Below are positions 42,318 through 54,900 of a stretch of DNA of 64,000 nt, in pieces. A program made the translations under genes and the position numbers. The notes under the pieces are model-generated. The model saw only the letters and a list, made by a program, of their open reading frames with translations, did not search any database and was not told the origin of the DNA. The DNA lies in contig OW387145.1 in the NCBI GenBank assembly GCA_936440205.1, positions 13,949,396-14,013,395 of the forward strand. Reading direction: 5' to 3'. This stretch comes from Lepidonotus clava. Its lineage: Eukaryota > Annelida > Polychaeta > Phyllodocida > Polynoidae. The stretch's first letter is position 1; the number at the start of each line of letters is the position of its first letter.

Positions 42318-42960
42318 TCACCTAAAAGGACATTATTGTAAGTGAGGTCTCCCCTACACCTAGATAGATTATTGTTCTGGCATTCGTATTGGGTGACATC
42401 ACAATATTAACCTCATAATAAAGTTACAAGAATGTAACCAGAATGTCACAATGAAACATTGCAACGGTTGCTATTTTATTGGGAGTCATCAAAATATTGT
42501 TACTGCAATGTTACAATCTAACAAAACAAGGATCAATCCTCACATTGCTGCAACCTTATTATATCCTTGGATGGGTAAGCAATCCATTTTTAGTTAACTG
42601 TTTGAACTACATGACAGCATTAAAGGCAAATCAACTTTTGGACATTGGTGTCTTTCAAAGTGAGCAGAAGGAAGAGCTCTCAGGCAAAAAAATGACATTA
42701 TCATAAAGTTGCAGCAACATTCTGTTAAGTTCTGTTTTGGTTCTAGTTACGTTCTTTTGATGGCACCCAAAATGTCTTTAGAACCAAACATCGCAACATT
42801 GCACTGTTAATGTTATTGTGACAACATTCTCTATTGGTGAGGTGTCAACTTGACTAAAATAAAATGTTATTATGACATTCGTTTTTAGTAAGTCTCAACC
42901 TTACCTAAAATAACGTCACAGTTAAGTGAGAATTGGGCAGGTCAAAGACTAACCAAAAAG

Positions 42961-45856
42961 GAATGGTCGCAGAACGTGCCTGTTACGTCGCTGCTTGCCT
43001 TGGAGGTTAGACCATCATTGTTGGAATAAAGTTAGTTTTCGAGATATATGTGCAAAAATGATGTTTCACCATAGGTTTCTGTGGGAAAAGAATAGTTCTT
43101 CATCTCCTATACGATTCAGCCAGCACATAGTAATCAAACATGGCTGAATATCATCTATGGACCAATTAATCCCAGCAACAGAAACATTTGTCAGTTCCTG
43201 TGAATTTCAAATATATTGTTTCCCACTTTTATAGTGTGGGAAAGATTTTCACCATAAGGTGACGCTAGTGTGGTCAGTGAAAATCCCTTTTAAAATAACA
43301 GCCGTAACATGAAATGGCTACTGGCAGATTTCTGATATTTGCAAAACAATTTTTTAAACCAGATCGTCCTATGAAAACAATACAATTTCTTTTTTCGTTT
43401 TATTACAACGTCTTTATTGATTTCACAATTGTTAAATCACTTGATTTAATAGTTTCTTAGTTTACATTACGATTGTTTAAGAAGCCATGCTTTTGAAGAA
43501 CACATTTTTAACATTGATTTGATACTCTTGTGGAAATTCAGATTAAATCACACATTAATCCAATATCAATGAGTACCTCGTCCCAAACGAAAGCTGCAAA
43601 ATATGGTCTCTGAGGAACAAAACAATGGGTATAGGGCTGGAGGAAATATTTCACAGTTTCACATAATGGTAAACATCGGCATGTACCAGCATGCCTATCA
43701 TTCAGTAATTAAAAGACTTTCATTTTGTTTCAGTCAAATAATTTTGTAGCCGTGTGTTGAACGTCATTACAGAAAGGCAAACTGTCGGTTAATTATCAGC
43801 CACCCATCAACAATCAACGAGAAGATAATTTATAACACCGTAGCCATTGAAGGACTATAAACTAAATTAAGGTTGCATTGTGGCATTTACCAAGTAAGTT
43901 ATACGATCATTAGATGACTATATACAGTGTTATCACTGAAAGATGGGACCGAAAAGAGTCTTTTTAATCAAAAAGCTAACTATCCATGAAGGAATAGGAA
44001 CATTACAATTAAGAATAGACTAAAACAATGTTACTGGAGCATTTTTCTTGTTTTTATTTGTTGGTGCTTTTGCCATTTTTATAGGAGACTAGAGGAAAAG
44101 TTAGAAAAAGTAAAAACCATAACCAAGTTGATGTGTGCTAATACATGCACCAAATCGTTCATGAACGACTATGCATTTGTACTTGTCATTATGATTAGGA
44201 ATATTTTGATTTGTACAACGTTGGTGACAGAATAACGCTAACAATCTTAACAACTTATAACACCTCTAAATCATTCCTAATCACCCAAAAACTAAATTAT
44301 CACCTACAATACATGTTCCTAATCACCATAAGACCTCTCGTGGATTTCTCGTGCAACATTTTTGCTTGCCATTAAGAACATGTTTTGTTGCCTTAAGAAA
44401 TCTGTATTTTTTTGTTATCGTTTCTTAACTGTGTTTAGAGGATTACTGGGGGAGGCACAAATAGAAGCAATTAATCCCATGCAGTGTAAAGTCACTCTGT
44501 CTTTAAAATTTGGTGAAACACTATATTTTTGTAAAATATCTAATTAATTCCTTTATGATCATTCCACTAGCATTTCATCAGTGATTTCCTCTCACAGTTA
44601 AAGGTTAGGCCTATTTGATTCTGATAGCTCAAATTGAAATAGGATGTCTCTTTTTGTGCGAAGGGATTGGAACACTACAAAACTTGGAACAGTGATTAAG
44701 CACATTTATACTTAATGGAATTGATGCTGTTCCTGATCAGAGACATGATAACTTGTATCTCATTGACTAAAATTGGGAGTATGGCAATAAGGAACAAGTT
44801 TTGTCACCAAAAACAAATTGAACATGTTGAGCTTTTGGGTGCAATTTGCCTGCGATTAGGGATATCTTCAACTGGACAACTATGTATTTGTATCGTCTTA
44901 TTAATTTCTTCATGGTTAAAACATTTTTCACAGATACTTCACGCGAGATTCGTTAACGTTGTTCCAGGTCTGCATAATTGAAAAGAAATAAAGCCTTTGA
45001 GAATGGGGAAACAATTTTCCAGAATTGCTAGAAAGATTGCGAACATATTCATTGTTAAAGCTGATCCTCCTAACCCCTGACCACAGCCATGACAAGGAAA
45101 CTCTATTTTCCTGAATGTCACATATCGGCCTTTTCATGCAGTGTGTAACGGCCTTGCAAATGAGTTTTCTATCGTTTTAAAAAATATCGGTTCGAATAAG
45201 AAAAATATGAAGACTTGTGTCCGTCTTAAAATAGGTGTGCCTCTATCACATTTAGTACTATTTGTGTGTTACCTAAAGCACCGACCATGGAGGACAAAAT
45301 AGTTCTGTCTTGATCCAGGAAATGTTGACAATTAAATTCTGATAACACGACAATATGCGTTCTATCATAACACGATAAAAACGGTATGTGCAATACATGT
45401 ATTACCAATAGATATCACATTTGGTTATTAAAATAGTCGTTGTTTTATTTCATATTATGGAATATACAATATTAAAAGTATTTCTCCGTCTATCGTACAC
45501 CAATTAGCTGGTCCCTCGTAAAAAGTTAAGGAATCCTTAATAAAATTGCGGTTAAAAATGCTCCTGGTAATAAATTTATTCATAGCTTTTAATACTTTAG
45601 AGCAGAGACCTATAGTTCAAGCCAGCTTAGTGCCTGCGTATCTCCTTCCTGATTTCCAAAACAAGATAAAACCTATGATATAGGCAGAATTTGCCGTCCC
45701 GTTGCAGAATAGCGCAGCGCGATACAGACTAATATTACTATTGCCTATTGGATGCTGAATCCCACCTTTACCGAAATACTGTGTTGCATTTAGGTATAAT
45801 GTATGAACACAATGAACCGTATATGTGGCACGTAGTTGTTTCAACATTATGCTACC
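42961..45856. other. Gene-free stretch
   Basis: AT-rich DNA. Frames of 60-90 codons at 44362-44547 and 44715-45137 have no domain, low-complexity composition and no splice context. I see no RNA gene. Confidence 0.4.
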
Positions 45857-46091
45857 TAAAGCCCCATTCGCCCTGGTCGATGGTTCTGTCGTAGAGACCT
45901 GCAAAAATAATTGTCTCAGGCTTTGGACAATAATCGCATGGTAGAGAAAATGATCACAAGCTAGAGAAAGTGATCGTAGAGCACTCACACTGGAAAATTG
46001 GGCCCTTTGCGATCATTTTCGCAAGCAATCCCAACGTTCTGAGATCGCAGAGAGCTGCGACAAACCACATTCACCACGGCGAGTGGGGCTT
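45857..46091. mobile_element. MITE with AAGCCCCAYTCGCC ends
   Basis: Left TAAAGCCCCATTCGCCCTGG and, in reverse, right AAGCCCCACTCGCCGTGGTG are inverse repeats. 235 bp, non-coding. Confidence 0.8.
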
Positions 46092-47199
46092 CAGGCCTGT
46101 CAGTGTACAGGCATGTGTGAGCAGTAGGAATCCGACCTGTATGACTGCCACAGTGTCAGCATTAATGAACACCTTAGGATCATCTTGTCCTATTGGATCC
46201 GGAAACTCCCGGATCTTTATGGCTATTTCCTAACCACTGCCCCTTCAAACCACTCGGACACCATCTCCATTTGGGATACTATCAGTCTTTCACTTATATA
46301 ATACATGTTGGTATCAAACTCTAATTTTTTACTTTGTGGGGAACGCGTAAAGTATATACAGCTTGAAATGTATCGGATATATACATTTCTTACGGGTTTG
46401 CGCAGTGAACGCTCCCCTAGACACGTTGTACCCAAGGTCTCAGGCCCGGTTCCATTGGATCCCATATCCCAAAACTCTGGTTCATATATATCCGCTAGAG
46501 GGGCGCCATACTAATGAAAAGGGTCTATAAGGATGGTCTCTGAGGGTTTGAGGTAGGACTATAAAACGATGATTCAATCATTGTGATCTAAAGATGTCGA
46601 AAGGTTCTTAGATATCCCGTGTCAGTTGATTATCGAGACACAATCCTTATCGTGTTGAGGATAAGTAGTTACACTGCTGGTTATTTCTTAATTGTTCGTC
46701 TCGACGTTGTTTGAAATTGTAAAGACAGGTAGTGCAGGGCCATACTACACTCAAGAAGTGTGACAACAAATGAATTGACATACTGTTGTGTGAGGTATCG
46801 TCGTGTGCACAACCTGAATCCTATCCATTAATACACTAGGTTGTAGACAATTGTCATATTAGAACTGACCATGGGCCATTGACCCTACATCTAATTTGCA
46901 TAATAGCCAGAAATGGTTCGGTCAAATTTCGCAATCTATTAAGCTTGGGTCGTTGAAGAATCTTAAAGTTTAGGATGTCTACCATGCTGATTTGTTACCT
47001 ATATTATCAGTTCTGTGATGCTGAGAGTCTCTGGACATTTTGAATTGGAGAAATAAGTGAAAGGTGGACATTAATGGACGCAGATTGGTCTTTTTGGTAA
47101 TCAACGGACATACACAGGATTTCCATCATTTGGTGATAATAATGAAAGTACTGTATCTTAAATAATACATTAAACTGTCAACAACCAAACCCCTGCATC
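46092..47199. other. Region 3' of the cytokine-like gene
   Basis: AT-rich. A reverse-strand AATAAA-like signal is not obvious close to the stop at 47200; the 3' UTR of the minus-strand gene must lie here. Nothing else found. Confidence 0.35.
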
Positions 47200-47562
47200 T
47201 TACCGACCCAGCCGATGAAGCCACGTCATTTGGTGTGCGATGTTATTGAGGGCGTTTTCCAACGTGTAAAGGACGATAAAGTTCCGGTTATCTGAGGGCG
47301 CCAACTCGTTAAAGCGGCAGTTGGAGAGGGCGTCAGGGTGCTGGGGCCTCCTGGGTGCCCAGACCAGGTCGTCCCTGGAGAGGTAGGCCCGCTGCAGGTT
47401 ACACAACAGGTGGTAGATGCCCTTGTTCTCCACGGCCAGGATGTCCCTGAAGTAGCTGGTGCCCGCAGAGTGCTGTCTCAGCAGTTCGTCCCGCCGGGCC
47501 TGCTCCATGAAGATGGCCAGACTCGACAACAGGTGGCGCGCCTCGTGCAGTACCTGGGCCTC
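47200..47562 (-). CDS. Cytokine-like exon 3 (helices B, C and D)
   Basis: Residues 126-245. The acceptor is CATACAG, phase 0. It opens EAQVLHEARHLLSSLAIFME (rest of helix B), then the helix C segment, a Pro-rich C-D loop (APRRPQHPDALSNC) and helix D ending WLHRLGR and TAA at 47200-47202. The sequence CG|GTAAGA spans the stop; if used as a donor, the protein would continue in an unseen exon. GC-rich in an AT-rich setting. Confidence 0.78.
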   Translation of the reverse strand, partial: EAQVLHEARHLLSSLAIFMEQARRDELLRQHSAGTSYFRDILAVENKGIYHLLCNLQRAYLSRDDLVWAPRRPQHPDALSNCRFNELAPSDNRNFIVLYTLENALNNIAHQMTWLHRLGR

Positions 47563-50500
47563 CTGTATGAAGACAAGGGGCCAGAGTTAGAACACCTTTC
47601 TCACTAACAAAAACATAAATGCACCTCTCACCCAGGGGTGGGTTCAGTGGGTGTCAAGAAGTCCTTCAGATTTCTCAAAGTTTATGTAAGTTAACTACAA
47701 ATATAGAAAATTCTCATCAAAATAACTGACCAGAACCCCTAACTTTTGCATGGAACCCCCTTGATTTACCTGGAACCCCCTCCAATTTTAAGACTGGATA
47801 GTCACTTCTTAAAGTTCAAGGTCAGGTGACTTTTGCTCATTAATTTTAACCAATGAGGGCGTAGCCAGAGTTTCGGATGACCTGTCCCCAACACATACAC
47901 CTCCGAGCTAATGAGAATCTAGGAATTCTAGACAGGTGGGAGGGGGGCGCAACCATATTAAAAAAGGTCCGGATCGCCACTCCAATGGTCTGAGTTTTAT
48001 ATTTAAGAAATTTGGTCCGCAAAAAGAGGATGGCACCCCATGCTTCCCCGCCTAAATCCGCCCTTGTATACAGCTTACAACAGAGATACGAACCGGCTAT
48101 ATACACGAGCGACGTCGCCTATAATTTATATTGAGCAAAATTAATTATACACATAACGTGTATACTAACATGGATGTTGATTTGATCAATAAAAAAAAAT
48201 AAAAAAATAAGTAAACGACGTCACCTGAATAAGGATACTATATACGCGATAAGGGGTGGGTGGCTGTGAGGGGAGGGGGGGGGGTGAGTCCACTCCCAGC
48301 AAAAAAAAGGATATGCATCATAGTTCTAAAATAACGCTGAGAAAGGGTCTAATTTCACAAACTTGTGACCGTCCACAAATTCCCATTTCCGTATACTACT
48401 GACTTTGTCGCGCGAATAGATTCTATTATTCGCGCACAAATTGTATGTGAATAGTGGGGGCCAGGCTGTATAAAATAGGCGACAAGTCGCGAAAATATAG
48501 CGTATGTTTGCATTTTGCAGTCGATCTATTTTATAAACTACCTGTTTCATAAACTTGGTTTCCTGATTTATGATACTCTTATCACACTAATTTGTTTTGC
48601 GTTTCCAACTCCTGAGCAATCAAGCAATTTGCATCTGCATCGACAGAAATGGATGGACTTAAACCAAGCATCGTTATTAAGATATCAAATTTTAATGAGA
48701 ACAATTGCAAGATGTCGGCTATAGAATCCTTTAGATTATAGCAGGACACAACTACCAAGGCTCTACTATCATGAAGTTGTTACTGTTAAATATGATTTTC
48801 CTAAATTATATGTAACATATTTTCCACAAACACACACATTTTAGATATGCCAGTGTATCTAGCTAATTGAAAGGCCAGTATTCATTCATGGTCGACTCTC
48901 CTTTTAATTTCCTATCCTTAACTACCTACAATAAACTGCTTCAAGCCTGGTTTCCACCAACCGATTTTGACCGCCAGATATTTTGTAATGTATTACAAAT
49001 AACTAGTAATATTTCAAAAATTAAATATCTTACGCACCATTTGAAAAAGAATTAATAACCCTTTCTAATGGTATATAACATGTTCGTCATTAACCAAAAT
49101 TGCCACTGCCGATTTTTGAAATCGGTAGAAAAATCGGCTAGCGGAAACAAGACTTTACTGACATTACAAATATCTGATACTTACAGAAAGTTCAAGTAGT
49201 TTCTGGTTGGCCGAATCCAGTCGCTCCCCGAGTAGCGGTAGGGCCTCCAGGTTACACTGGTGGAGGTGTACCCCTAGACAGATGGGGTCCCTGACCCGGG
49301 CACACTCCCGGAGGGCCGCCATGTGGTCCGTGTTGTTCTTAAACCGGTCTTCTGTCTGTGATGTAAAGAGAAGAGATTAGGACGACATGTTCAGTGATAT
49401 AATATTGAGATGCAAAGCCGCTTTGCGATGTTAACGTTACTTCACCATACATAGGCCTATTTTGTACTGTTTGCATTTTTACATGAAGAAGTGCAAGTTC
49501 TTCTTACTTGATATGGGTTTACTTTGGCAACTATAAACAAAGAGACACCCCTGTTTTGTCGGGCAAGCAATAAAAAAAGCTAGCATATTTACAGAATATG
49601 CACAATACATGTACATCGGTGCACGATTTGGTTTTGATATTGAGAGCCTGAGAACCACTTATGAACACATCAAATCCCATAGTATTCAAACGTTCCCCGT
49701 TATTTAGCGACTATCTAGAAATGTGTTCCCTTTTATTCAATAGGATTAATAAAGCCTTACAACTTTAATTTATCAACATAATTTTGTTTTTCTGAAAATG
49801 TTAGTCAATAGACGAAGCGTCTAGCTTGTTAAACTGACTTTTCATGTTTGTAAACAATACCTAGGAATCATTATCACTTGATAAAGGTCACAAATGACAG
49901 TTTAACACAGCACAGTTTATAAATTAACACCACTATCCACCACCACTGCTGCTCGATGTAGATACCATCAACAAGAAATCAAGTGAAAATGCATATACCA
50001 ACTTAAATCAAATCATAAGGATCCGTGAGCTCTGCCTTACATCGTTATAATGATAATTAACACTTCACATCATTCATGGTGATCACCCCGATATTAACAG
50101 GGATGGTTCAAGTGTTCAACAGCTTTTAGGTATGTTGGACGTTGTTTTCCTGACACTATGGTCAGCTAGAAATGTTAACATTTACGAAATCGCTGTATGG
50201 CTGCTAGACCGTGCCCCATTATCATGTATCTCTCTGTTCTCTTCTATCTCATGATAGCTCACCACCAGGATGTTTTCTCTATAAGAACTTAGGTAATTAG
50301 TACGGGGGTTTAAATGCAGCGAGAAGCCTCTGGACCTCTTGTAATTCTATCAAGTTTTCCCTATTTTTGTTCCAAACAAGCGCCTTCGGCGAGCTTGGAG
50401 TATAAAAAGAAAAAGTCCAGCACCACTGTCAGTGCCGGGAAGATGCTATGGGCTTTCCCCACTCCTCCGGGCGGCCTGACCCGTCCTCCACGGCCGGACC

Positions 50501-51942
50501 CCTGTCACCCCCGGGAAGATGCTGGGCTTTCCCCCACTCCCCCACTCCTCCGGGTGGCCTGACCCGGCCCATCACCACTGTCACCCCCGGGAAGATGCGC
50601 TTTCCCCCACTCCTCCAGGCGGCCTGACCCGTCCTCCACGGCCGGCCCATCACCACTGTCACCCCCGGGAAGATGCGCTTTCCCCCACTCCTCCGGGCGG
50701 CCTGACCCGTCCTCCACGGCCGGCCCATCACCACTGTCACCCCCGGGAAGATGCGCTTTCCCCCCACTCCTCCGGTAAGTCTAAGAGGCCCCGACCCGTC
50801 GTTCACGCACTTTGTGTAGTGGGAACGTAGCAGACAGGGCCTCTCGGTCAAACTCTGGGCGGCCTGGCCCGTCCTCCAGGGCCAGCCCAGCACCACTGTC
50901 AGTGACGGGAAGATGCTGCGCTTCCCCCCGTCCCCCAGGCGGCCTGGCCCTTCCTCTAGGGCCGGCCCAGCATGATAAATAATAATAATAAGTACACCTA
51001 CTTTCAATAGATTTCATGTTATAGCAGTTCTATGAATAGAAATTGTGCGCAGGAGCAGGGGGCACGGGGCAGAGTGTCAACAGCCTTGTGAGTGACACCA
51101 ACACGTGGGGAGCAGTGACACTCTCCTACTTTTACACTTGCCTCTTTGAAAATGTTATCAGTTATGAAGTTAGAAATCCTAGTAAATAAATAAAAGTAAT
51201 ATCAAATAAATACTAGAATGAGAGACAATGTATCAGGGAATTTGTGATGTATAATTACTAGCATTAGAGGGTTTGTCATTCATGTGTTACTCGAGGCTAG
51301 ACACTGGAGGAGCAAACTGTGCACAGCACAGCACAGATTTCAGCCTTACTATCTCCATGTCGTGCAGTATAGAAAACACTCCCTTATTAAAGAAAGGAAG
51401 TTAATGAGCATATTGTGCGCATTTTTCAGATTTTTCAAATGTACGAAGAAGTTACAATTGTGAAAGAGAAATACCATGAAATGTATTATCTTAGGGGATT
51501 TATCTGAGGTTCAGTTTTAGTTTTTAGGAGAATGGCACATTCTCCTTGTAGAGCTATGCAATAATGCATACACCATCCTAGGCTCAGGACACAAAGGTGT
51601 CACTATGTGATCTTCGGAGGGGGTCTGTTTCAGGTGTAAAGGCTACCTGACCGGCACCTGTTTCACCTGTCCGACTCAGGAAGACCATAGGTGTCCCATG
51701 ACCCGTTCGGCGAAGTAAACAATCTTATCAGGAGGTGAAGTCCGGGAGGGACCCAATGAGAGGGTAAACTATACGTAAGGACACGCTGATACCCTACTTT
51801 ATGAGTTTTACGTGTTGGGGGGAGGTTATATGAATCTCGGACTACGCCCTCAACTCGTGATAACCTACCATGCATGGGTTGTACTGCTAACCTGCTGACA
51901 TGTATACACACATACATATATACCTATATATATATACCTATA

Positions 51943-51985
<43 letters not shown>

Positions 51986-54900
51986 CATATATAGGCTACA
52001 GCCTTAAGAACCTAACAGTGTAGATGACTGTAGTCACGTGATCACGTAGTGGTGCTCATTATCGCAGATTAAATCAACTGGCTTTGAGATAAACCATAGA
52101 TATGGTTGTCTTAAATGATAATGATTGAGATTTCATGAGATTTGGATGAATTTGGCTCAAATTTGTATGTGCTTTAGGTCTTTTTTTAATATGAAAAAAA
52201 AACATAATTATTAGTTTGATCACAAATACTGGCCTCTTATCATTTTTGGACATCATGTGCATGACGTCTATAGGCGACTACTATGCCATGTATGCAGAGA
52301 GAGTTAGCCAGGAAAGCAAATACTTCCATGCAAATACACACCAAACAAAGGGTCTACCATGCAGATATATTGCACAACCACATCCCCAAGACAAATTAAG
52401 AAATCAGGCAGCGATGCAGACCCCTACCTATACAGTATAGAGACCTTGTACTTTTAAATAGAGATATACCCAGACTGGAAATCCAAGGGAAAACATGATA
52501 TGCACAGGTACGCCACCGGACCTGTGGATGAAGTAGATATTTTGGTTGACCATTATGTCTATGTATCTTGTGTGCTGCATTAGCTGTTCCAAACATGTAT
52601 TGATAACAGTGGTCAGACCCTTGTCAGGGTAAAGGGGGGTTTACACAGGCCGATAAAATCCTTACGATGGGAGCTTTAGGTCAGCCTTACGATAATCCCG
52701 ATAGCCTTACGATAATCCCGACAGCCTTACGACAATCCCGATGATGTTATCGGCCTGTGTAAACCAAATTTATCGTAAGGAAATCATTGTCTTAAGGCTC
52801 TCGTAAGCCTTACGATAATTATCGGGAACAATTCCTTAAGATAATGAGAATTTCAGACGTGTTTGAAATTTTTGTGAAAATCCTTAGGATAATGCCCTTA
52901 CGACAATGAATTTGGACATACGACAATGATATTTCTTGTCCTAAGGGCCTCTGTCGGCCTGTGTAAACCAACTTGTGGTATGTCCTTGAATTTATTCCTA
53001 TACAAAAGTATCAGCTTACGTCAATTGTCAGGAATTTTGAAGAGCTTTGTGATGACCATTATCTTAAGGATTTGTCGGACTGTGTAAACCCTTCATGACC
53101 TTAATCCTTACGACAATTGATACTGATAACCTACGTTAGTGACCTTTATAATACATTTATTTCTTACGATAATTCATTGACGTAAGGTTAACGTAAGTAA
53201 ATTTTCGTAAGGACACGTTGACGGCCTGTGTAAACCGGGCTTTAACTGGCTGGCTGTGTTCAAATGTACTACCAATTGCAAGGAATGACAATATAGGAAT
53301 GTAGGGAGCCTTCTGTACCCAATATAATCTATATATTTATTCAAATACATACTTGCAGATATATTGAGACGACCCGGCAGAGAGCTTTCTAGTCTGTGCC
53401 TAGAGGGCCAGCCCTCAGGTCATCTTTTAAACTCAACAATATGCACATATACAACATGAGTATAGGCATATTGCAGAGTGGGATGATGAGCCGTGCATGT
53501 CACTGTCAATACATAAATGCCACTATATGTATACCTTGATGGAGGTCTTTCATCCACGCCAATACCAGCAAAAATAGTATCAACTCCCCAGAGAGTCAGC
53601 CTTTCTGGCCATCTCCTTGCCTTTAATTTCCATTTTGAGTTACAAAAGAGGTAAAATTGTCACTTAGAAATGAAAGCTGTTTAGAAGCTGTTGCTCTTAA
53701 CTGTCGTTTCAACCCAAATTTCGGTACTATATGCATGGACTGTCTAGAATTCAATGCAAAGTATAAAAGAATATTTCACTGCTCCGTTTTAGATGATGGA
53801 AGTTGAATATTATATTCTTTCGGGTAACTGCAAGAAAGCATTCTGAATGGTTACCTTTCTGCATGAGATGCCGGCAATATCATTTGCGGCCTGTTTCTTC
53901 TGTAGGTAACAAAAAGATAGGATTTGGGCCCTGAGATATCCAGTTAGTATTATATAGTATAATTATTACAGAGATATCGCGGGTGAAATCTGAGTGCGAT
54001 CTGCGGTCAAGAACCGATTAAGAATTAAGACTTACTGGAAAGGACTGAAGAGGCGATTATATTAAGATCCTTGGTACAATACCACATTAAACCACAATCA
54101 CCAGAGGTTACCTATGAATAAGAAGATGGTCCCCTGGGATTATGCTTATGATTCCTGTCATTCCGCGCCTTGAAATAAACCTGCGATTTCCCGGATACGT
54201 ATCATACGGTATAAAGAGGGCGGGGTCCGATACATGGTCAACGCTAGCTATAGGTACCACGGAGGCCTTCCCCGAATCCAACATCAAATATGAAGGCCTT
54301 CTTGTGCCGCCGTCCCACCCCACCCCCGCAGGTTTACCTCTGTTTTTGGAGGCAAAAGGCATACCAATATACAGCCCCTGGCATTTCTAGGAGCAGTGCT
54401 CGGCCACAGGATCCTCCTACGTGTGGCCTGTGGCAGGGGGCCTTCGGGGAAGGGCTATTCAGAGAAGGGGCGAGTGATTCATTCATTAAAGATTACCTGA
54501 GTAGTTCGGAGAGGTTGTGAGCCGGCCGTCACTTCCTCGTCCTCTCGTTCTGTCACCGCTCACGTTACGTAGACATGGGCTCATTGTGGCTTCTTCTGAA
54601 TGTAAATGATACTGCACTCATATCAATGGACTTTCGGCGACTCGAATCCTAGGCGGAGAGTGTTGGCTTTCCTATTCCAGCATGGAAATAACGGACCTTT
54701 CGATGTATAATTCTTAATAGTGTATATGTATGTATTCCGAGTAGTCTGGCGTAAGTTTAGTCTTAAAAATCCATGTTTCCCAGGTTTAGACCGGAATTTG
54801 CGCAGCCTCAGTACCAAGGACAATTGCTTCCCGTTGCTATAAATATGACATATGCACTTTGACGACAGTGCTGAAATTGTTGGAGGGGTGTTGAACTATT

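Larger units (their letters stand above)
41396..42960. repeat. Degenerate 50-bp-type repeat, interrupted by two MITEs
   Basis: GTGAGGTCCCAACTTCACCT and AACAGAATGTTATTGTGACA-like words recur at 41396, 41446, 42315-42375 and 42836-42930, always in the same orientation. Two inverted-repeat elements (41474-41688 and 41714-42317) lie within it. Confidence 0.55.
47563..49184. other. Cytokine-like intron 2
   Basis: Holds a hAT-like element (47853-48066), a stretch with CGACGTCGCC words (48100-48490) like that near the tRNA genes, and a GGTTTCCACCA-type MITE (48941-49157) just after the donor. Confidence 0.5.

Noticed and set aside
44715-45137. Opposed 60-90-codon frames
   Set aside because: Random-looking AT-rich translation, no homologous motif, no splice context.
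47338-47607. Plus-strand frame opposite cytokine-like exon 3
   Set aside because: It runs straight through the splice acceptor of the minus-strand exon and has no domain or leader.
50429-51007. 192-codon minus-strand frame with repeated KRIFPGVTVVMGRPWRTGQA
   Set aside because: Read-out of the GC-rich 78-bp array; similar open frames occur on the other strand, and there are no splice signals in a sensible place.
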